NCBI GenBank assembly: GCA_031424795.1
Contig: JANPIC010000157.1
Location: 1-52,951 of the forward strand
Source of the DNA: Aalborgiella sp031424795
Lineage (GTDB): Bacteria; Pseudomonadota; Gammaproteobacteria; Burkholderiales; Burkholderiaceae_C
Length of the DNA: 52,951 nt
Reading direction: 5' to 3'
Of the stretch, positions 7,147-15,821 are shown in pieces. The notes below the pieces were generated by a model. It had not been told where the DNA came from, did not search any database, and was given only the letters and a program-made list of their open reading frames with translations. The position numbers and the translations under genes are program-made. Numbering within the stretch: position 1 is the first letter of the stretch; the number at the start of each line of letters is the position of its first letter.

Positions 7147-8271
7147 ATGAATTTTGATTTCACAGACGACCAAGAACAACTGCGCGATGCGGTGCGCAAG
7201 TGGGTGGACAAGGGCTACAGTTTTGAGCGCCGCCGCGGCATCGAGGCTGCAGGAGGTTTCTCCAAGGAAGCGTTTGACGAACTGAACGAGCTGGGTTTGG
7301 CGGGGGTGTACATCTCCGAGGCCGATGGTGGTTTGGGCATGGGTCCGGTTGAAGGCATGGTGGTGATGGAAGAGCTGGGGCGCGGCATCGTGCTGGAGCC
7401 TTTCGCGCAAACCCTGATTTCAAGCGGCGTGCTGTCTGGCTACGCGCCAGCCGCACTCAAAGCGACCTGGTTGCCGAAAATCGCGGCGGGTGAGGCGCTG
7501 GTCGTCTTGGCCTACCAAGAGCGTGCTGCACGTTATAAATTGGCTGTTTGTGCATCAAAAGCCATAAAAACAGATGTAGCCGGCGATAAATATACCTTGG
7601 CTGCTATTAAAAGTGTAGTTCCAGCGGGTGACAAAGCCGACGCCTTTTTAGTTCCCGCGATGCTGGACGGCAAGATGGCGCTGTTTTTGGTCGAGCGCGC
7701 CGCCGCGGGCGTGATGACGGCAGGCTACGGCACCCAAAACGGCAGCCGTGCCGCAGAGTTGACCCTGGCCAACAGCCCGGCGCAACTGGTCACACTGGAT
7801 GGTTTGACGGCACTGGAGCATGGTGTGGACATCGGCATCGCCGCGACCTGCGCTGAAGCCGTGGGTGCGATGGACAAAACCGTGGCCATCACGGCGGAGT
7901 ACATGAACACCCGCAAGCAGTTTGGTGTGGTCATCAGCAGCTTCCAGGCGCTGCGCCACCGCATGGCCGACGTCAAAATGCAGCTGGAACTCGCCCGCTC
8001 TATGAGCTATTACGCTGCTCTCAAGCTGAATGCCCCTGCTGCAGAGCGTCGCGCTGCGATGGCGCGTGCTAAGTATCAATTGGGAAATTCCATGCGTTTT
8101 GTTGGTCAGCAAGCGGTGCAACTGCATGGTGGCATCGGTGTGACGGATGAGTACATTGTCAGTCATTACTTCAAACATTTGACGCAGCTGGAAATGACGT
8201 TTGGCGACACCTTACACCAGTTAGGTGAGGTGTCTAGCCGTATGCAAGACACGGCTGGTGTGTTTGCTTAA
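7147..8271 (+). CDS. acyl-CoA dehydrogenase (second of a pair)
   Basis: A 374-residue acyl-CoA dehydrogenase beginning MNFDFTDDQEQLRDAVRKWV. It has the N-terminal helical domain, a middle beta domain, and a C-terminal helical domain with NTRKQFGVVISSFQALRHRM and QLHGGIGVTDEY. It lacks a clear YGGSNE-type motif, which in paired dehydrogenases often belongs to the partner. The ATG at 7147 is 34 bp after the first dehydrogenase. An A+T-rich island within the middle domain (about 7530-7640) carries sequence like the dispersed element (TAGCCGGCG at 7577) in an otherwise G+C-rich gene. It ends 3 bp before the convergent FimV-like gene. Confidence 0.88.
   Translation: MNFDFTDDQEQLRDAVRKWVDKGYSFERRRGIEAAGGFSKEAFDELNELGLAGVYISEADGGLGMGPVEGMVVMEELGRGIVLEPFAQTLISSGVLSGYAPAALKATWLPKIAAGEALVVLAYQERAARYKLAVCASKAIKTDVAGDKYTLAAIKSVVPAGDKADAFLVPAMLDGKMALFLVERAAAGVMTAGYGTQNGSRAAELTLANSPAQLVTLDGLTALEHGVDIGIAATCAEAVGAMDKTVAITAEYMNTRKQFGVVISSFQALRHRMADVKMQLELARSMSYYAALKLNAPAAERRAAMARAKYQLGNSMRFVGQQAVQLHGGIGVTDEYIVSHYFKHLTQLEMTFGDTLHQLGEVSSRMQDTAGVFA
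7564..7615 (+). repeat. probable copy of dispersed element inside acyl-CoA dehydrogenase
   Basis: TAAAAACAGATGTAGCCGGC continues into GATAAATATACCTTGGCTGC and TATTAAAAG. The core TAGCCGGCG and the GCTGCTATTAA end match, while the middle is diverged. It encodes VAGDKYTLAAIKS, in the same frame as the copies in rseB and the ABC transporter. Part of that peptide could be native. Confidence 0.45.
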
Positions 8272-8274
8272 ACT

Positions 8275-9918
8275 TTAACGCACAAAACGCGTTGGTCTAT
8301 TCAAAGGTTCTGGTTCAGCAAAGACGTCAAAATCTATCAGATTACCTTTGGGGTCGTCTTTGGCATCTTTTGTTATTGCAGCTTTGCTTGCTTGGGTCAT
8401 GCTTGGCTTAGCCAAAGGTTCTGGGGATGGCGTGGCGACTGATCTGAGTTTTGGCGGTGTATCTGCCAGTACCAAGTCCATCAATTCGGCAGACGATGTG
8501 ATTGGTTTTTCGTGCGTTAAGTTACGGTCTTTCTTTTTGACGCGCAGCACACGTTCATCAAATCGAAGGTCGTCAAAATGTGCAGGCAGTGAATTGACGA
8601 CGGGCTTGTCTGATGTGGAAACAGCAGCAGTCCGTACTTCGTCATCAAGCTCTTCTACCTCAATAACTATTTCTGGCTCTAGTTCTACTGTTTGTTCTTG
8701 TTCTGATTCAGTGTCTAATTTTGATTCAAGTGCGTCTTGATCGACTGTTTCTGTTTCGTAAAAATTCGAATGTAAAAACTGTGTTTGTTCTTGCTCGGTA
8801 ACTTCATTTTCTGTCACAGAATTATTCAACCAGCCATAACCAGCACGAGTCGCTTTTCTAACACGTAGCCACAACCAAGCGATGCAGCCAAGCGTTAAAA
8901 CCAGCAAGCCGATGAGGCCATACACCATCAGGTTAGAGAATTCACTTTTGCCCGCAAGCTTTTGATTCATCAGTGTGGGTAGCGTCACAGGCGGTGTTGT
9001 CGCGGCTGATGCCGTCACTTGAGTCGCAGCTACTGCATCTATAGCTGGTGTTTCAGCTGCTTTGATTTCAGGGGGCATGCCGTTGATGGCACGCCATACT
9101 GCGGTCGCTTGCGCCAGAGCTTGAATTTCTTCAGGTGTTCGCATGCCAGTTGGTGCAACCAGCGCAGTAGACAGCTTGAGAAGAACTTGATGCTCGTCCG
9201 TCAATTCAAACGTTTCCATTTTCAGCCGCGATTGCCCCACGGCATCGGTGACCATCTCTGTGGTCTTCTTTGCGCCATTAGCAGCAACAGCAGTGATGGG
9301 CGCTATCGGTTTTACTTTTTGCTGCGCTAAAGTGGGTTGTGCGATTTGGGTATTCGACCTTTGCTGGGATGTTTTGACTCTGGCTTGCGAACGCTTCACA
9401 CTCCAATTAGACACAGGTGCTTGCGCGACAGCTGTGCTAGATGCAGCAACCGCAGCCGCTGATGAACTAGCGGAGCTTGCTGCATTTGTGGAGGCTTGCG
9501 CAGAGGTAGTTTCAGCAAGCATGTTGCCCGCTGGAAGTTCCGTCGCAAAATCTGTCAAAAAATCATATTGACGTGACACTTTTGCACCGCAATTGCTGCG
9601 CAAAATGACTTTGGCCCAAGGCTCGTTGACTGCGGTTGCAGAGCGAACGCGCACCGTTGCATCCAAGCCATTGGCAGCAGGTACAACATCGAGGCGAACA
9701 CGCCCCACGTCAAATTTGTTGTCTGCTTGAAAAACCTCGGCACTGAAACAGTTTGCAGCTTCTTCTGCCGGCACGTCTAAGCGCACTTGCACGCTTAAAT
9801 CAAGAGGACGACCGAAAACTGCTGAGCCTTTTGCGGAACCCAGCTGCACAGCCTCACTCGTCAAAGCACTGAGTAGCAGGGTAGTTAAAACAACGATATA
9901 ACGATTGAGGTGGCGCAT
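8275..9918 (-). CDS. FimV-like single-pass membrane protein
   Basis: A 547-residue protein. A signal sequence (residues 1-24, VVLTTLLLSALTSEA) is followed by a domain like the FimV N-terminus: LGSAKGSAVFGRPLDLSVQV, with paired cysteines around residues 58 and 108. A long Ala/Thr/Gln-rich linker comes next, then a transmembrane helix at about 335-355 (LMVYGLIGLLVLTLGCIAWL), then an acidic cytoplasmic tail. FimV proteins are inner-membrane proteins with a periplasmic N-terminus that organise polar structures and type IV pili. The classical LysM and TPR parts are not evident, so this is FimV-like only. It stands alone on the minus strand. Confidence 0.65.
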   Translation of the reverse strand: MRHLNRYIVVLTTLLLSALTSEAVQLGSAKGSAVFGRPLDLSVQVRLDVPAEEAANCFSAEVFQADNKFDVGRVRLDVVPAANGLDATVRVRSATAVNEPWAKVILRSNCGAKVSRQYDFLTDFATELPAGNMLAETTSAQASTNAASSASSSAAAVAASSTAVAQAPVSNWSVKRSQARVKTSQQRSNTQIAQPTLAQQKVKPIAPITAVAANGAKKTTEMVTDAVGQSRLKMETFELTDEHQVLLKLSTALVAPTGMRTPEEIQALAQATAVWRAINGMPPEIKAAETPAIDAVAATQVTASAATTPPVTLPTLMNQKLAGKSEFSNLMVYGLIGLLVLTLGCIAWLWLRVRKATRAGYGWLNNSVTENEVTEQEQTQFLHSNFYETETVDQDALESKLDTESEQEQTVELEPEIVIEVEELDDEVRTAAVSTSDKPVVNSLPAHFDDLRFDERVLRVKKKDRNLTHEKPITSSAELMDLVLADTPPKLRSVATPSPEPLAKPSMTQASKAAITKDAKDDPKGNLIDFDVFAEPEPLNRPTRFVR

Positions 9919-10110
9919 ATTCCCTAGGCCGTATTTTTATTCAAAATCTGCTAACTTGCTGGTACCAATGGTTACCAAATCTCAAGCCCCACGAATCACT
10001 ACTGCCTCATTCCACTTATGTATCTAAGCGTATTTAATGTTACTCTTTGTCAATTATGAATAGTTTTGAATTTAAAGCAAATTTTTTCAAGCCTAATTTA
10101 CCATTAAATA
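9919..10110. other. A+T-rich intergenic region
   Basis: This 192-bp stretch separates the FimV-like gene from the RsmI-like gene on the same strand. It holds an imperfect palindrome (GGTACCAATGGTTACC, 9961-9976) and probably the promoter of the FimV-like gene. I see no gene or clear terminator in it. Confidence 0.4.
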
Positions 10111-10896
10111 TTACCCAATGGCAAATACTGAAGGTAATCTTAGCGACAAACTGTGCGATTGTTGTCGCCAAACGCTTATTTTGTTGCTCAAACTCTGCAC
10201 ATCAGAAAGTGTTAGACCGCAGCTGACTGCCAAACGCGTGTTGGGCTGCAATTGGTTAATAAGTGTTTGCAGCAAAGCCGCGTTGCGATAAGGCGTTTCA
10301 ATAAAAAGCTGGGTTTGTCCTGTTTTAAGTGCTAATTGCTCCAGTTCCTTGATGCGTTTGGCAAGTAATGCTGCGTCCGAAGGCAAATAGCCCACAAATG
10401 CAAAATTTTGCCCATTGAGCCCACTTGCTGCCAAAGCCAACATCAAGGAAATCGGGCCTACCAGCGGTACAACGGTGATGCCGAGATCATGCGCAGCACG
10501 CACGACCGATGAGCCAGGGTCTGCAATGGCGGGCATGCCGGCTTCACTGACCAGGCCCACATCAAAACCGTTCAAGGCTGCCGCAAGTAAAGGTTTAGCA
10601 TCAAAACTCGCGCCTGCGCTTCCCGGGTGATCGCCTTTTTTATGCACCTCACGGGGCAATTCTTGAATATTGAGGGCTTGCAAAGGTTGTGCTAATGGAC
10701 AAATCTCGCCAACACGTTTTAAGTACGCTCGCGTTGATTTTGCGTTTTCACAGACCCAATGCTGCAGCTTGGCAGCGGTTTGCAAGGTGGCGAGGGGTAG
10801 CACATCTGTCAAAGGTGTCAACGTGTCGCAGCCAAAATCTAGCGGGGCTGGTATCAAATAGAGTTTGCCTTTGTTGCTACTTGAAACGGTGCTCAT
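10111..10896 (-). CDS. RsmI-like SAM-dependent methyltransferase (tetrapyrrole methylase fold)
   Basis: A 261-residue protein of the RsmI/YraL branch of the tetrapyrrole methylase superfamily. The diagnostic stretch is VGLVSEAGMPAIADPGSSVV (residues about 115-134), followed by VVPLVGPISLMLALAASGLNG and FAFVGYLP. RsmI 2'-O-methylates C1402 of 16S rRNA with SAM. The N-terminus here (LYLIPAPLDFGCDTLTPLTDVLP) differs from standard RsmI, which points to the shorter paralogous group common in Burkholderiales. The ATG at 10896 overlaps the stop of the upstream maf gene (ATGA), which decides the start and implies translational coupling. Confidence 0.8.
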   Translation of the reverse strand: MSTVSSSNKGKLYLIPAPLDFGCDTLTPLTDVLPLATLQTAAKLQHWVCENAKSTRAYLKRVGEICPLAQPLQALNIQELPREVHKKGDHPGSAGASFDAKPLLAAALNGFDVGLVSEAGMPAIADPGSSVVRAAHDLGITVVPLVGPISLMLALAASGLNGQNFAFVGYLPSDAALLAKRIKELEQLALKTGQTQLFIETPYRNAALLQTLINQLQPNTRLAVSCGLTLSDVQSLSNKISVWRQQSHSLSLRLPSVFAIG

Positions 10897-11504
10897 AACA
10901 GCTTCACTCCAGCCGCCCGCAGCATGTTGCAAGTGCGGATCAAAGGCAAACCCACCAAAGCAGTCGGGTCGTCATTGCCGATAGATACGAGCAGAGCTAT
11001 GCCCAAGCCTTCGCTTTTGGCGCTGCCTGCGCAGTCGTAAGGCGTTTCGGCTAACAAATAGGCCGTTATTTCATCGTCCGTTAAATCGCGGAAAACCACG
11101 TTCACGGCGGCGCAGTCTTGCGCTACAAAGCCTGTGGCATGGCAAACGACGGCCACGGCAGTCTGAAAAACAACTGTTTTGCCACGCATTTGGCGCAATT
11201 GCACGGTAGCTCGTTCAAAATTACCTGGCTTGCCGAGGGCTAAGCCGTCCAAATCTGCGACTTGGTCCGAGCCAATCACCACAGACTCGGGGAATTTTTG
11301 AGCCACGGCGTGCGCTTTTGCTAAGGCTAGGCGCTGGGCGAGTTGCAAGGGCGATTCGCCACTGATCGCGGTTTCGTCCACATCGGGCGCTTGCACATCA
11401 AAGGGAATGCGCAGGCGGCCCAGCAATTCGCGGCGGTAGACCGAGGTTGATCCTAGAATCACGGCCCGATTTTTATCAATTGAGGTTGTCACAGAATTGT
11501 TCAT
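10893..11504 (-). CDS. Maf family nucleotide pyrophosphatase (YceF type)
   Basis: A 203-residue Maf/HAM1-like house-cleaning enzyme that hydrolyses non-canonical nucleoside triphosphates to monophosphates. Motifs are LGSTSVYRRELLGRL near the N-terminus, DVDETAISGESPLQLAQRLALAKA and VIGSDQVADLDG. The exact subclass (m7GTP-specific YceF-like) is inferred from the SDQVAD motif. The frame runs further upstream, but MNNSVTTS at 11504 is the first sensible ATG and leaves room for a divergent promoter with yceD. It overlaps the next gene by 4 bp. Confidence 0.87.
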   Translation of the reverse strand: MNNSVTTSIDKNRAVILGSTSVYRRELLGRLRIPFDVQAPDVDETAISGESPLQLAQRLALAKAHAVAQKFPESVVIGSDQVADLDGLALGKPGNFERATVQLRQMRGKTVVFQTAVAVVCHATGFVAQDCAAVNVVFRDLTDDEITAYLLAETPYDCAGSAKSEGLGIALLVSIGNDDPTALVGLPLIRTCNMLRAAGVKLL

Positions 11505-11567
11505 AGCGCCATATTTTCGCACTCGTTGGTACACTTGAGAGCAACAAAGGAAAAAACGAGCGACTGT

Positions 11568-12179
11568 ATGGCAGAGTTAAAAAAAGATTTGAGTTTGAAT
11601 TTTCGCGCTGATCGCCTAGATGTAGCCGGTTTAGCGCAGGCGAATGGCTATCTCAAAGGGCAAGATTTGCTATCAAAATATGAGCGTCTCAGGCGGGAAT
11701 CATGTCGGCTAGAGGTTGATTTAACCGCTGAAGAAAACATTGTTTGGCAAGCCGATGGTGAATGGGTTGAAGGCGCTGGCGAACTTGCAAAAGTGAAGCC
11801 GCAAGTCTGGCTGCATCTAACGGCGCAAGCGCATGTACCACAAACTTGTCAGCGCTGCTTGGGTGAAGTTTCTACGTTTTTAGACGTTGAACGCTCCTAC
11901 CGATTTGTAGCAGATGAAGCGACCGCTGAAGCCGAAGACGACGAATGCGATGAAGATTTACTGGCCATCAGCCGCGAATTTAATCTGTTGGAACTGATTG
12001 AAGATGAGCTTTTGATGGCGTTGCCCCAAGTGCCCATGCACGATAGTTGCCCTGTCCAACCCAAAATGTCCGCATCGGATGCCGATTTTGAAGGCGATGC
12101 CGAAGCTGTCGGGGCCGGCAAACCCAACCCATTCGCTGTGTTGGCTTCTTTAAAAGGCAAGGTAGGGGGCAAAAAGTAG
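11568..12179 (+). CDS. YceD family (DUF177) protein
   Basis: A 203-residue DUF177/YceD protein, found ahead of rpmF in most proteobacteria and linked to 23S rRNA accumulation. It begins MAELKKDLSLNFRADRLDVA. The conserved CQRCLGE motif lies near residue 100, followed by an acidic stretch (EAEDDECDEDLLAI) and LLELIEDELLMALP. The ATG at 11568 is chosen over an upstream GTG in the same frame that overlaps the maf promoter region. Next to rpmF, as expected. Confidence 0.87.
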   Translation: MAELKKDLSLNFRADRLDVAGLAQANGYLKGQDLLSKYERLRRESCRLEVDLTAEENIVWQADGEWVEGAGELAKVKPQVWLHLTAQAHVPQTCQRCLGEVSTFLDVERSYRFVADEATAEAEDDECDEDLLAISREFNLLELIEDELLMALPQVPMHDSCPVQPKMSASDADFEGDAEAVGAGKPNPFAVLASLKGKVGGKK

Positions 12180-12199
12180 CAATTTTGCTAAGAATGCGC

Positions 12200-12205
12200 T
12201 ATAAT
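12200..12205 (+). promoter_or_regulatory. probable -10 box for rpmF and the fab cluster
   Basis: A perfect TATAAT preceded by GC and followed by a 118-bp leader to rpmF. The matching -35 (around 12177-12182, TAGCAA) is poor, so only the -10 is visible. The position at the head of the ribosomal protein and fatty acid genes fits a strong promoter. Confidence 0.5.
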
Positions 12206-12322
12206 CGAAGGCTTCGCTGTGCTTAAAGTGTGCAGCTAGAGTCATTTTTTTAGCCCATACTTCAATGATTCGTAGAGTGAATTTACGAGTTTTAATAAGT
12301 ATTTATAGTTTAGGAGCCAACC

Positions 12323-12514
12323 ATGGCCGTTCAACAAAACAAAAAATCACCGTCTAAGCGCGGTATGCACCGTTCACACAACGCCTTGGTTGTACCAGGC
12401 ATTGCAGTTGAGCCAACAACTGGCGAAACACATTTGCGTCACCACATCAGCCCTAACGGTTTTTACCGTGGCCGCCAAGTGTTGAAAAACAAGTCTGATA
12501 CGGCTGCTGAATAA
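12323..12514 (+). CDS. rpmF: 50S ribosomal protein L32
   Basis: A 63-residue basic protein that matches L32: MAVQQNKKSPSKRGMHRSHN, then HLRHHISPNGFYRGRQVL. It is a structural component of the large ribosomal subunit. TAGGAG lies 8 nt before the ATG. The zinc-binding cysteines of some L32 versions are absent, as is common in proteobacteria. It lies between yceD and plsX in the standard order. Confidence 0.97.
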   Translation: MAVQQNKKSPSKRGMHRSHNALVVPGIAVEPTTGETHLRHHISPNGFYRGRQVLKNKSDTAAE

Positions 12515-12584
12515 TTTTTTCAAGCGCTTATTTAAGCTGTCAGCGGTTTTTGATGGGCTTTTTTTAGATGATTAAGCTCATTTA

Positions 12585-13610
12585 ATGGTTAAGTTAGCTG
12601 TTGACTGCATGGGTGGTGACCACGGTCCCATCGTTACCTTGGCGGCCTGTCGCCAGTTTCTCGATAAACACCCAGATGCCGAACTCTTGATGGTCGGCTT
12701 ACCCGCTGCCTTGGCGGGTTTTTCGCATGTGCGGGCCAAAATTGTGCCGGCGAGTGAGGTGGTCGGCATGGACGACCCACTAGAAATCGCGCTGCGCAAG
12801 AAAAAAGATTCCTCCATGCGCGTCGCCATCAACCAAGTCAAAGACGGTGCTGCACAAGCCGCCGTTTCTGCTGGCAATACCGGCGCTTTGATGGCTATTT
12901 CCCGCTTCGTTCTCAAAACCATTGACGGCATTGACCGCCCTGCCATTTCAGGCTTGGTACCCAACGCCAAAGGCGATGCCACCATGGTGCTAGATTTGGG
13001 TGCCAATGTGGACTGCACGGCAGAGCATTTGCTGCAATTTGCCGTCATGGGCTCAGCCTTGGTCTCGGTTTTGCGCAACAACGAAAACCCAACGGTCGGT
13101 TTGCTCAATATCGGTGAAGAAGACATCAAAGGCAGCGAAGTCATCAAGCAAGCCGGTGAATTGCTTCGTGCAGCAGCAGCTGCCGGCGATTTGAACTTCT
13201 ATGGCAATGTCGAAGGCAACGATATTTTCAAAGGCACAGTCGACATTGTGGTCTGCGATGGCTTTGTGGGTAACGTCGCATTGAAGACCACCGAAGGCGC
13301 TGCCTCCATGTTTGGTAGCTTTCTGAAGGCAGAGTTTTCGCGCAACATCTTTACCCGTATGGCAGCTATTTGCGCTTATCCGGTGCTAAAAGCGTTTAAA
13401 TTCCGTTTTGATCACCGCCGCCACAATGGCGCAGCCTTGCTCGGTTTGCGTGGTTTGGTGTTCAAAAGCCACGGCTCTGCGGACGTGATGGCGTTTGAAA
13501 ATGCCCTCGGCCGAGCTTACGAAGCGGCCAAGCATGATCTGGTTGAGCGCGTCAAAGCCCGTATCGCACATGCTGCACCACTGTTGAACCGTAGCCAAAC
13601 CGCAGCTTAG
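12585..13610 (+). CDS. plsX: phosphate acyltransferase PlsX
   Basis: A 341-residue enzyme converting acyl-ACP and phosphate into acyl-phosphate, the acyl donor for PlsY in phospholipid synthesis. It is cytoplasmic and associates with the membrane surface. The N-terminal VDCMGGDHGP, the AAVSAGNTGALMA motif near residue 90 and VDIVVCDGFVGNVALK near 220 are hallmarks. Length is normal. It is the first lipid gene of the fab cluster. Confidence 0.96.
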   Translation: MVKLAVDCMGGDHGPIVTLAACRQFLDKHPDAELLMVGLPAALAGFSHVRAKIVPASEVVGMDDPLEIALRKKKDSSMRVAINQVKDGAAQAAVSAGNTGALMAISRFVLKTIDGIDRPAISGLVPNAKGDATMVLDLGANVDCTAEHLLQFAVMGSALVSVLRNNENPTVGLLNIGEEDIKGSEVIKQAGELLRAAAAAGDLNFYGNVEGNDIFKGTVDIVVCDGFVGNVALKTTEGAASMFGSFLKAEFSRNIFTRMAAICAYPVLKAFKFRFDHRRHNGAALLGLRGLVFKSHGSADVMAFENALGRAYEAAKHDLVERVKARIAHAAPLLNRSQTAA

Positions 13611-13711
13611 TTCTAATCCTTAACGCGTTGCTACTTGGTTAGGTCTCTCTAAAAGCGCTGTTAAACTCAGTCACTTGGATAACTTTTGGCAAATCTATTG
13701 CCCAGAATCTT

Positions 13712-14722
13712 TTGACGACTCAGCCATCTCAGACAAAAAATCAGCAAAATCGCTTTGCTCGTATCACTGGTACAGGCAGCTTTTTGCCGCCCAAGCGTGT
13801 GACCAATGCCGATTTGGTCGCCCAATTGGCCGCAACGGGTGTTGAAACCAGCGACGATTGGATCGTCGAGCGCACCGGTATTCGCGCACGGCATTTTTCA
13901 GAACAAGGCGTTTTGACCAGTGAACTCGCCGTGGCAGCCGCTAAAAATGCCATGCAAGCGGCGGGTCTGCAAGCCAGCGACATTGATCTGATCATCGTCG
14001 CCACCTCCACGCCAGACATGGTTTTCCCCTCAACCGCCTGTATTGTGCAAAACAAACTCGGTATGGCGGGCGGCGCAGCTTTTGATATTCAAGCGGTTTG
14101 CACAGGCTTTGTTTACGCATTGTCCGTAGCCAATGCCATGATTCAATCTGGTGCAGCGAACAAAGCCATCGTCATTGGGGCGGAAACGTTTTCTCGTATT
14201 TTGGACTTCAAAGACCGCACCACCTGCGTGTTGTTTGGCGATGGCGCAGGTGCTGTTGTCCTGGAAGCGTCCGACACGCCAGGTATTTTGGCGACGGATT
14301 TGCACGCAGATGGCAAATACGTGGGTATTTTGTGTGTGCCCGGTAATGTGGGCGGTGGCGCGGTGGAAGGATCGGCATTTTTGCAGATGGACGGACAAGC
14401 TGTCTTCAAGCTCGCGGTCGGCGTGTTGGCCGATACCGCGCGTGCCACGCTGGCCAAAGCGGGCAAAACCGAGGCAGATATCGACTGGTTGATTCCCCAT
14501 CAAGCCAATATCCGCATCATGACCAGCACGTCGAAAAAGCTCAAATTGTCTATGGATAAAGTGGTGGTCACCGTCGATCAGCACGGCAACACCTCAGCCG
14601 CGTCGATTCCACTGGCGCTGGATACCGCCGTGCGCTCTGGGCAGGTTAAAAAAGGTCAAATGCTGATGCTAGAAGCTGTTGGCGGTGGTTTTACCTGGGG
14701 CTCTGCTTTGGTTCAGTATTAG
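13712..14722 (+). CDS. fabH: 3-oxoacyl-ACP synthase III
   Basis: A 336-residue KASIII that condenses acetyl-CoA with malonyl-ACP to start fatty acid synthesis. The catalytic Cys in QAVCTGFVYAL (near residue 130), His in PHQAN (near 265) and Asn in HGNTSAAS (near 295) are present. The start appears to be TTG at 13712: no ATG or GTG precedes the conserved ARITGTGSFLPP. About 15 residues before that stretch are Gln/Thr-rich and may be partly untranslated. Confidence 0.95.
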   Translation: MTTQPSQTKNQQNRFARITGTGSFLPPKRVTNADLVAQLAATGVETSDDWIVERTGIRARHFSEQGVLTSELAVAAAKNAMQAAGLQASDIDLIIVATSTPDMVFPSTACIVQNKLGMAGGAAFDIQAVCTGFVYALSVANAMIQSGAANKAIVIGAETFSRILDFKDRTTCVLFGDGAGAVVLEASDTPGILATDLHADGKYVGILCVPGNVGGGAVEGSAFLQMDGQAVFKLAVGVLADTARATLAKAGKTEADIDWLIPHQANIRIMTSTSKKLKLSMDKVVVTVDQHGNTSAASIPLALDTAVRSGQVKKGQMLMLEAVGGGFTWGSALVQY

Positions 14723-14735
14723 TCAATCTTTATTT

Positions 14736-14791
14736 TACTATTAATTTTATAGCTGCTTAAGCAGTAAATATACCGGCTAGAGTCATATTTA
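14736..14791 (-). repeat. dispersed palindromic element, copy between fabH and fabD
   Basis: The reverse orientation of the element: ACTATTAATTTTATAGCTGC, then a GTAAATATACCGGCTAGAGT core at about 14764-14783. GTAAATA (14764-14770) pairs with TATTTAC (14786-14792). It begins 13 bp after the fabH stop and ends about 30 bp before the fabD ATG, so it sits within the operon's mRNA. Confidence 0.8.
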
Positions 14792-14823
14792 CACCTTATT
14801 TGAGTAAAAACATCGGAAATACC

Positions 14824-15783
14824 ATGGCATCATTTGCATTTGTCTTCCCAGGTCAAGGTTCACAATCTGTCGGCATGTTGGATGCTTGGGGCGACCATCC
14901 CATCGTTGCGCAAACCTTGCAAGAAGCGTCAGACGCTTTGAACGAAGACGTCGCCGCCCTCATCAAAAACGGCCCTAAAGAAGCCTTGGCGTTAACCACC
15001 AACACGCAGCCCGTCATGCTGGTATCTGCTGTGGCGACTTATCGCGTATGGTTGGCAGAGACGGGTTTGACGCCTTCTGTTGTTGCGGGGCATTCTTTGG
15101 GCGAATACTCCGCTTTGGTCGCTTCCGGCGTTTTGACACTTGCTCAGGCTGCGCCACTGGTACGGTTACGGGCACAGGCCATGCAAGACGCCGTGCCGGT
15201 GGGGCAGGGCGCCATGGCGGCGATTTTGGGCTTGGATGCTGCCAAAATCATAGCGATTTGCGCAGATATTACCTTGGCTAGCGATGGAAATGGTTCTGTC
15301 CAAGCGGCAAATTTCAACGACCCCGGCCAAACCGTCATTTCAGGCAGCAAAGCCGCTGTCGATGCGGCTTGCGAGCAGCTCAAAGCTGCCGGTGCGAAAC
15401 GTGCTTTGATCTTGCCTGTTTCAGCACCGTTTCACTCACAGTTGATGCGTCCGGCGGCCGAAAAGTTACAAGAAGCCTTGAAATCTGTCACCTTTGCTGC
15501 ACCGCAAATCCCTGTGGTTAACAATATTGATGTCAGCGTGCAATCAGACGCTGCGGCCATCAAAGACGCGTTGTATCGCCAAGCTTTTGGCCCTGTTCGC
15601 TGGGTGGAGTGCATTGCCGCCATCAAAGCGCGCGGCTTAAATGACGGATTGACGACGATTGTGGAGTGTGGCCCAGGCAAGGTGTTGGCAGGTTTGGTCA
15701 AACGCATTGATGCGGAATTGACGGGTGTGGCGCTGTTTGACCCAGCCAGCTTGGCAGAGGTGAAAGCGCTTCTGCAAAGTTAA
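14824..15783 (+). CDS. fabD: malonyl-CoA:ACP transacylase
   Basis: A 319-residue enzyme that moves malonyl from CoA to ACP. It starts MASFAFVFPGQGSQSVGM at the ATG at 14824 (a TTG 24 bp upstream is less likely). The active-site GHSLGEYSAL (Ser near 92), the PVSAPFHSQLM motif with the catalytic His near 202, and VVNNIDV are present. The stretch AAKIIAICADITLASDGNGS (residues about 139-158) is a few residues longer than I expect for the family and resembles the reverse-frame translation of the dispersed element. Confidence 0.95.
   Translation: MASFAFVFPGQGSQSVGMLDAWGDHPIVAQTLQEASDALNEDVAALIKNGPKEALALTTNTQPVMLVSAVATYRVWLAETGLTPSVVAGHSLGEYSALVASGVLTLAQAAPLVRLRAQAMQDAVPVGQGAMAAILGLDAAKIIAICADITLASDGNGSVQAANFNDPGQTVISGSKAAVDAACEQLKAAGAKRALILPVSAPFHSQLMRPAAEKLQEALKSVTFAAPQIPVVNNIDVSVQSDAAAIKDALYRQAFGPVRWVECIAAIKARGLNDGLTTIVECGPGKVLAGLVKRIDAELTGVALFDPASLAEVKALLQS
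15248..15286 (-). repeat. possible diverged copy of dispersed element inside fabD
   Basis: ATCATAGCGATTTGCGCAGA then TATTACCTTGGCTAGCG resembles the reverse element (AATAGCT...GGCAATAAATACGCCGGCTAG) with many changes. Its translation IIAICADITLASD is in the same frame as IANEAINTPANV of era. Weak by itself. Confidence 0.3.
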
Positions 15784-15821
15784 ATAAAGAGCTGAAAAAT
15801 TAAAAAATTTAGGAGAAATTT

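Noticed and set aside
12578..13147. A 189-codon open frame opposite plsX
   Set aside because: A shadow of plsX, Ser/Met/Thr-rich and without domain features.
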